Shown: one piece after another, positions 60,249-64,000 of the stretch | Numbering within the stretch: position 1 is the first letter of the stretch | Layout of the letters: each line of letters opens with the position of its first letter | Assembly: GCF_015667585.1 (NCBI RefSeq) | Contig: NZ_JADPEG010000006.1 | Coordinates: 1 to 64,000, forward strand | Source of the DNA: Clostridium sp. D33t1_170424_F3 | GTDB lineage: Bacteria; Bacillota; Clostridia; Oscillospirales; Acutalibacteraceae | Reading direction: 5' to 3' | DNA length: 64,000 nucleotides | Position numbers and translations under genes: made by a program | The notes under the pieces: generated by a model | The model's input: only the letters and a program-made list of their open reading frames with translations | Database searches by the model: none | What the model was told of the DNA's origin: nothing

Positions 60249-61388
60249 ATGCGAGAGAAAAACACTGTAATTTATGAAAGGAATTCGTGGTATTTCCGCT
60301 ATAAGATCATAAACGAAGAAGGGAAAACCAAGTATATGAAAAAAGGAGGATTTGAATCCAAAGAAGAGGCGGAATACGCAGCTTTTCTATTCGAGCAACA
60401 GCGAATGCATGATAATGATGCGGCAGTGCAACCAGGTATGCATGCCAGTTATATAGCATTCCGAGATTATCTGCAGGAGTGGTTTGACAACCGGGATAGT
60501 ATTAAGGGAGTTACCCGCTTGGTTTATGAACGTGTTTTAGAACTCATTTTGCCGGAGATGGACGATATTTTGTTGGGAAGTGTCAACTCAAACTACCTGT
60601 CGCAGTTGATCGCAGCGATTTCCAGGCAAAGAGCCTCCTACGGAGAAAAGCTATACGAGCTTTTTAGTATGGCGATTGGAGACGCATTCAGACAAGAATT
60701 GATCGCCTATAATCCCATGGTCAATGTTAAGAAGCCGGCTCGTCCGAAAAAAGAATTGGTTCGTTTGGATGAGGAACAGCGAAAAACCTTATTTCGTGCT
60801 GTGTTTGCATGTGAAGGCCGGTTTGAGTTACTGCTAGCTCTTTTATGTGGGTTAAAGAAAGGGAAAATCTATGGGCTCAAGTTTACCGATTTCAATATAA
60901 ATGAAAAGACGGTGCATGTGCAGCGGCAGGTACAGCCTGATATGGTGGGAGAGAGAAAAGGGTTGAGCCAGACAGAGAAAGAGTTGGGGGCGTTTTCCAG
61001 CAACCGGGTTTTATCGGTTCATCCACTTATATTGAGGGAGCTTCAATACAAGAAAGCGGCTATAGAGAACAACAAAAAAACATATGGGCGTCAATATCAT
61101 GATTTTGGCTATGTCAGTTGCCAAAAAGATGGAAACAGAAGAAGTCCCGCATATATGAACAACATGCTTTCCCGGCTGTGTAAAAAGGCAGGCCTTTCGT
61201 CTTTGTCCGTACAGGATCTGCGGGATCAGTATGCTGCAATTTTGTTAGAACAGGGGCAAGCGAACTTTCTGCAGTTAAAAGGCCTGTTGGGGTACTCCAC
61301 GATTGAGGATGTTTATGACCGTTACAGCGGTTTGGCTGATACGAGAACAGATTTAGCAGAGAGGGTGGATCGGTTATTTGCGGAATAA
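60249..61388 (+). CDS. Catalytically degenerate tyrosine-recombinase paralogue
   Basis: A 379-aa integrase-like protein with arm-binding N terminus, core-binding domain and C-terminal catalytic fold. Compared with the neighbour at 61397, the first catalytic Arg is Lys (CGLKKGKIYGL against LGLRMGEIIGL), the H-x2-R-H box is changed to QDLRDQ, and the GH motif to LLGYST; only the second Arg and the final Tyr remain. It is probably inactive in strand cleavage and may be an accessory subunit. The ATG at 60249 follows AAGGAGAT. It ends 8 bp before the intact integrase gene. Confidence 0.85.
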   Translation: MREKNTVIYERNSWYFRYKIINEEGKTKYMKKGGFESKEEAEYAAFLFEQQRMHDNDAAVQPGMHASYIAFRDYLQEWFDNRDSIKGVTRLVYERVLELILPEMDDILLGSVNSNYLSQLIAAISRQRASYGEKLYELFSMAIGDAFRQELIAYNPMVNVKKPARPKKELVRLDEEQRKTLFRAVFACEGRFELLLALLCGLKKGKIYGLKFTDFNINEKTVHVQRQVQPDMVGERKGLSQTEKELGAFSSNRVLSVHPLILRELQYKKAAIENNKKTYGRQYHDFGYVSCQKDGNRRSPAYMNNMLSRLCKKAGLSSLSVQDLRDQYAAILLEQGQANFLQLKGLLGYSTIEDVYDRYSGLADTRTDLAERVDRLFAE

Positions 61389-61396
61389 AAGAGAAA

Positions 61397-62650
61397 ATGA
61401 TAGCGATGCGAGGCAATGGGTGCTTATTGGGCTGGGAAGTAAGCAAGATCTCAAAGAGTAATAGAGGATACAGATTTGAAATAACATTTACCTTTCAACA
61501 CGAGAGCCAAAGCAGATGGAAGGGTGAGTTTGATACTTTGAAAGACGCGGAGACAGAAAGGGATAAGGTGGTTGCCGCTTTCTATAATAATACTTTTATT
61601 ATGGATGAGACGATCAGTGTTTCTGAATTTTATCTGCATTGGCTGGAGGAAATCAAACGTCCATATCTAAAGCACGATTCCTACCTTTCCTATAGGAACT
61701 GCGTCTATAACTATATCATGCCATATTGGAAAGGAAAAACGATTTGCCAGATAGATCAAAAAAGCGTGGAAACTCTGCTCTTTGTGACCGCAGAGCGCTC
61801 GTATAGCGTTGCAAGAAATTTGAAGGCGCTTCTAACCACTTCTATGAAATACGCATTGGAGAATCATTTTATTTCTACAGATCCTTCCATAGGAATCAGA
61901 TTAAAGAGAAAGAAGGCAGTGGTATCCGGCCATCAGCAAGCTGTATACAGCCAGTGGCAAATGAGGCGGCTTCTTATTTGCAGCAAGGGCACATCCCTAT
62001 ACCTCCCCATTTTATTTGCAGCCCTTTTAGGATTGCGGATGGGGGAGATTATAGGCCTTAAATATTCGGATGTGAATTACATGCAAAAAACAATTCATAT
62101 ACAGCGCCAGCTTAGAGCGGCTCCAAAATCCTCTGTCGAAATTCCTCCAATAAAACTAAAACAAGAAGTTTCTACAAAAACTCCGGCAGGGGATAGAGTG
62201 CTAAAATTGCCTCAGATTGTATTGGAAGCAGTCATGAAGGAAAGAACGAGATATGAGATGTTACGGGATAGGCGAAAGAAAGCTTTTCAAGACCTTGATT
62301 TTATCTGTTGTTCCTCTTATGGAAAACCACGTAGCAAGAACTATTTCTGGGAGCCGTTCAAGGATTTACTGAGAAGCCACGGCTTTCCGGATATAAAATG
62401 GCATGGGCTGCGCCATAGCTATACCACGTTGCTGCTAAAGGAAAACTGCAACCTAAGGGAGGTGTCTCGATCCCTGGGACACACCAAAGCCTCGTTTACC
62501 GCGGACGTCTATGCTGACATGGCCACAATTATTCGGGGCATAATTCCTGATGTGGATCAATACTTACCCGAATATAAATCTTCGGACTATTCTCATGTGC
62601 TTTTTCCAGAAGCATATTTACGCAAACTTTTACCCGAAGCGTGTATATAA
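61397..62650 (+). CDS. Tyrosine-type site-specific integrase, intact
   Basis: A 417-aa integrase: arm-binding domain (about 12-75), core-binding domain (about 80-170; VSEFYLHWLEEIKRPYL) and catalytic domain with Arg in LLGLRMGEIIGL, box II HGLRHSYTTLLL, SLGH and the nucleophile Tyr in ADVYADM. All residues required for recombination are present. It probably integrates and excises the element carrying the restriction genes. The RBS is weak, so translation may be coupled to the preceding degenerate gene. A 16-bp palindrome overlaps its stop codon. Confidence 0.92.
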   Translation: MIAMRGNGCLLGWEVSKISKSNRGYRFEITFTFQHESQSRWKGEFDTLKDAETERDKVVAAFYNNTFIMDETISVSEFYLHWLEEIKRPYLKHDSYLSYRNCVYNYIMPYWKGKTICQIDQKSVETLLFVTAERSYSVARNLKALLTTSMKYALENHFISTDPSIGIRLKRKKAVVSGHQQAVYSQWQMRRLLICSKGTSLYLPILFAALLGLRMGEIIGLKYSDVNYMQKTIHIQRQLRAAPKSSVEIPPIKLKQEVSTKTPAGDRVLKLPQIVLEAVMKERTRYEMLRDRRKKAFQDLDFICCSSYGKPRSKNYFWEPFKDLLRSHGFPDIKWHGLRHSYTTLLLKENCNLREVSRSLGHTKASFTADVYADMATIIRGIIPDVDQYLPEYKSSDYSHVLFPEAYLRKLLPEACI

Positions 62651-62671
62651 AACCCACACACTTCGGGTAAA
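62629..62671. repeat. 16-bp inverted repeat across the integrase stop codon
   Basis: Bases 62629-62644 and 62656-62671 pair at 15 of 16 positions around an 11-nt loop. There is no T run, so it is a weak terminator candidate; a site recognised by the adjacent integrase is another possibility. Between it and 62825 I see nothing else. Confidence 0.6.
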
Positions 62672-62825
62672 GATATCGAACAAAGTATTCATTTTGGGGC
62701 TGTTGAACATGGGACAAAGGCTATAGTTGTATACTTTGTCAATTATTATGATTAGTATTGGCCCTAAAGTCGATATAAATCAGATTTACACGAAACTTGC
62801 TTTTTCTATTTTATAAAATGCCGTC

Positions 62826-62870
62826 AAAGTCACCTGACGAACGATACCAATGTGTCATTCCGGTGACTTT
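62826..62870 (-). terminator. 9-bp hairpin at the end of the small minus-strand gene
   Basis: Bases 62826-62834 and 62862-62870 are perfect reverse complements with a 27-nt loop that contains the stop codon of the small gene. It is a probable but weak terminator. Confidence 0.4.
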
Positions 62871-63043
62871 CTGGGATTCTTATGTATAGAAAGGGCAAGT
62901 TTTTTGTTTGTTGGCGTTGCTTTCCAGGAAGCACAAAAAATGCTGATATCAATATTACAACGGTATCGAGCAAGAAATTGCTCAAGCCCTGGAATTTGGT
63001 ACTCCTGTAATAAAACCTTCTCATACTCATTCTGACTAATCAA
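62855..63043 (-). CDS. Small hypothetical protein, TTG start
   Basis: A 62-aa peptide (ISQNEYEKVLLQEYQIPGLE near the start, basic C terminus KNPRKSPE) read from a TTG at 63043 that follows a strong GAGGAGGTG. No family is recognised. It lies downstream of the unrecognised gene at 63128 and could be cotranscribed. Its start codon and RBS lie in an inverted repeat, suggesting control of translation. The existence of the gene rests mainly on the RBS. Confidence 0.45.
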   Translation of the reverse strand: MISQNEYEKVLLQEYQIPGLEQFLARYRCNIDISIFCASWKATPTNKKLALSIHKNPRKSPE

Positions 63044-63087
63044 GTGAGCACCTCCTCAATAAGAATACTTCAATAGAAGCTCACTTG
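63041..63087. repeat. 9-bp inverted repeat enclosing an RBS and TTG start
   Basis: Bases 63041-63049 and 63079-63087 are perfect reverse complements; the minus-strand GGAGGT lies in the loop and the TTG start in the 3' arm. It could mask translation of the small gene or be a protein-binding site. Confidence 0.5.
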
Positions 63088-63127
63088 AAATATGAAAGAG
63101 ATTGAAAGAAATGAGATCGTGATAATT

Positions 63128-64000
63128 TCAGCAGTGTAGTTTCTGTTTTTGTATTGGCTGCCAAACAGCACTTGCGGCAACTTGCTCACGTTTTTCTTCG
63201 GGCAGATTTATGAAATCCAAAATATATTCGTTAGGGAAATAACTCTCGCAGTAAAACGGCATAACACCCTTGGGTACAATACCGATCTTATCGCTTGCCG
63301 TAAGGCGGGCAGCCATTGCCCCACCATCGTTCATCCAAACCGGAATGTTTTTGCGGGCCAAAGCAAGATAGAACTTGATGGCTTCTATAGAGCGGCCATA
63401 GGATTTCCCGGCTGCGACTAAATAAATCCCTTTTTCGTCTTCCCGAACATATAGAGAGATATGTGTTGCGTTTCCCCCGCGGCATACCTCCCAAGGATGG
63501 CCGCTTCCTTCTCTATTATGAAGCCAGCTATGAAAAGCCTCGGGAGAATCCTCATGAATGTGTCGAAGGCCTTCGTCTCTTCCATCGGCATTTTTGTAAT
63601 ACTGTTCTTTGGGGGATAACGTATTGCAGCCATCATAGCAATTGGCTTGGTACCCCAGGGAGCAGTATTCATAAAATATTCCGGCTGTCAAGCGTGGAAT
63701 TCGTGATTTGGGTTTTTCAGCCTGTTCTTGTATCAGCATATACTTCAAAAAATCCTGAATGTCTTCTGATGAAATGTCGCTCAGATACTCTTGCCGGTAT
63801 TCGGGAAAAATATCCCAGTAATCACTGCGGAGGATGGTTCCCGTCCTGTGCTGCGGCGGTAACTCAAGACTGACCGTTTCATTGTAAGTATGTGCTTGCA
63901 AACCGAAGATACAGTTTTTAACCGATTGAATCATCCATTTTATAAATGGTGTTACGTCATGGCCCCACGAACTTTTTTCATGCGGGTCGATTTGAATGAC
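63128..64000 (-). CDS. Unrecognised protein, cut by the right window edge
   Basis: The frame runs from the stop at 63128 to the window edge without a stop, 290 codons or more. An internal ATG at 63934 exists, but the sequence above it (IDPHEKSSWGHDVTPFIKWM) also looks coding, so the gene is partial here. The protein is soluble and mixed in charge, with repeated Tyr/Cys/His motifs (EYCSLGYQANCYDGCNTL; HIHEDSPEAFHSWLHN; CRGGNATHISLYVRED). I do not recognise a family. It may belong to the island or to the flanking chromosome. Confidence 0.7.
   Translation of the reverse strand, partial: VIQIDPHEKSSWGHDVTPFIKWMIQSVKNCIFGLQAHTYNETVSLELPPQHRTGTILRSDYWDIFPEYRQEYLSDISSEDIQDFLKYMLIQEQAEKPKSRIPRLTAGIFYEYCSLGYQANCYDGCNTLSPKEQYYKNADGRDEGLRHIHEDSPEAFHSWLHNREGSGHPWEVCRGGNATHISLYVREDEKGIYLVAAGKSYGRSIEAIKFYLALARKNIPVWMNDGGAMAARLTASDKIGIVPKGVMPFYCESYFPNEYILDFINLPEEKREQVAASAVWQPIQKQKLHC

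Noticed and set aside
46757-62650. Staphylococcal-type SCC element or a prophage
   Set aside because: The serine recombinase pair and hsd genes are only analogous; no rlmH target, mec or ccr-specific genes, and no phage structural genes are visible.
1-64000. tRNA or rRNA genes
   Set aside because: I looked through the intergenic gaps for cloverleaf-type sequence with TTC and acceptor pairing and found none; a covariance search would settle it.

Overview
The window reads as chromosomal DNA of a low-to-mid GC Firmicute, most likely a Clostridia/Oscillospirales-type anaerobe. This is an inference from the AGGAGG-type ribosome binding sites, sigma-A promoters, the efp / CD1247-family pairing, the lysine and cobalamin riboswitches, and an oxygen-independent (cobaltochelatase-first) B12 pathway. 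Species cannot be set from sequence alone.

Layout. 1-8.9 kb: an ImmA/XRE regulatory pair (minus), then rpsU, a YqeG-type HAD phosphatase, aroQ, efp, a CD1247-family zinc-ribbon protein, an NMT1/SsuA-type ABC importer and a large WbpM/PglF-type NDP-sugar dehydratase. 8.9-14.8 kb: a secreted YngK-like glycosyl hydrolase lipoprotein and a MacB-like ABC exporter with a membrane-anchored extracellular partner. 14.9-23.6 kb (minus): the potassium system, with a small membrane protein, kdpF, kdpA, kdpB, kdpC, a long leader, kdpD and kdpE. 23.8-25.5 kb: an OPRT-like phosphoribosyltransferase (minus) and an MscS channel (plus). 25.5-40.7 kb: one cobalamin riboswitch followed by a compact 16-gene operon for adenosylcobalamin synthesis from sirohydrochlorin, with many start/stop overlaps. 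40.9-44.6 kb (minus): a lysine-riboswitch-controlled asd-dapA-dapB operon ending in a stand-alone double-ACT protein. 44.7-45.8 kb: queA with its terminator.

45.8-64 kb is accessory DNA. It holds an XRE regulator with a terminator in its leader, a complete type I restriction-modification system (hsdM, hsdS, hsdR), a group IIC intron placed just after the hsdR terminator hairpin, two overlapping large serine recombinases (minus), and three consecutive plus-strand tyrosine-recombinase-type genes. Of those three, the first is truncated and carries an in-frame amber, the second has lost most catalytic residues, and the third looks intact. A short TTG-start peptide gene and an unrecognised protein running off the right edge follow. 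It resembles a restriction-carrying integrative island. Its ends are not identified.

The most unusual signal is a roughly 125-nt structured element present in tandem pairs in two unlinked leaders: before the NDP-sugar dehydratase gene (6.6-6.9 kb) and, reading minus, before kdpD (18.3-18.6 kb). Each copy has a nearly invariant hairpin followed by a second stem whose sequence differs between copies while pairing is largely kept. In both loci the first copy starts at the -10 box and the second ends just before the ribosome binding site. This looks like a tandem cis-regulatory RNA, and I do not recognise it as a known riboswitch class.
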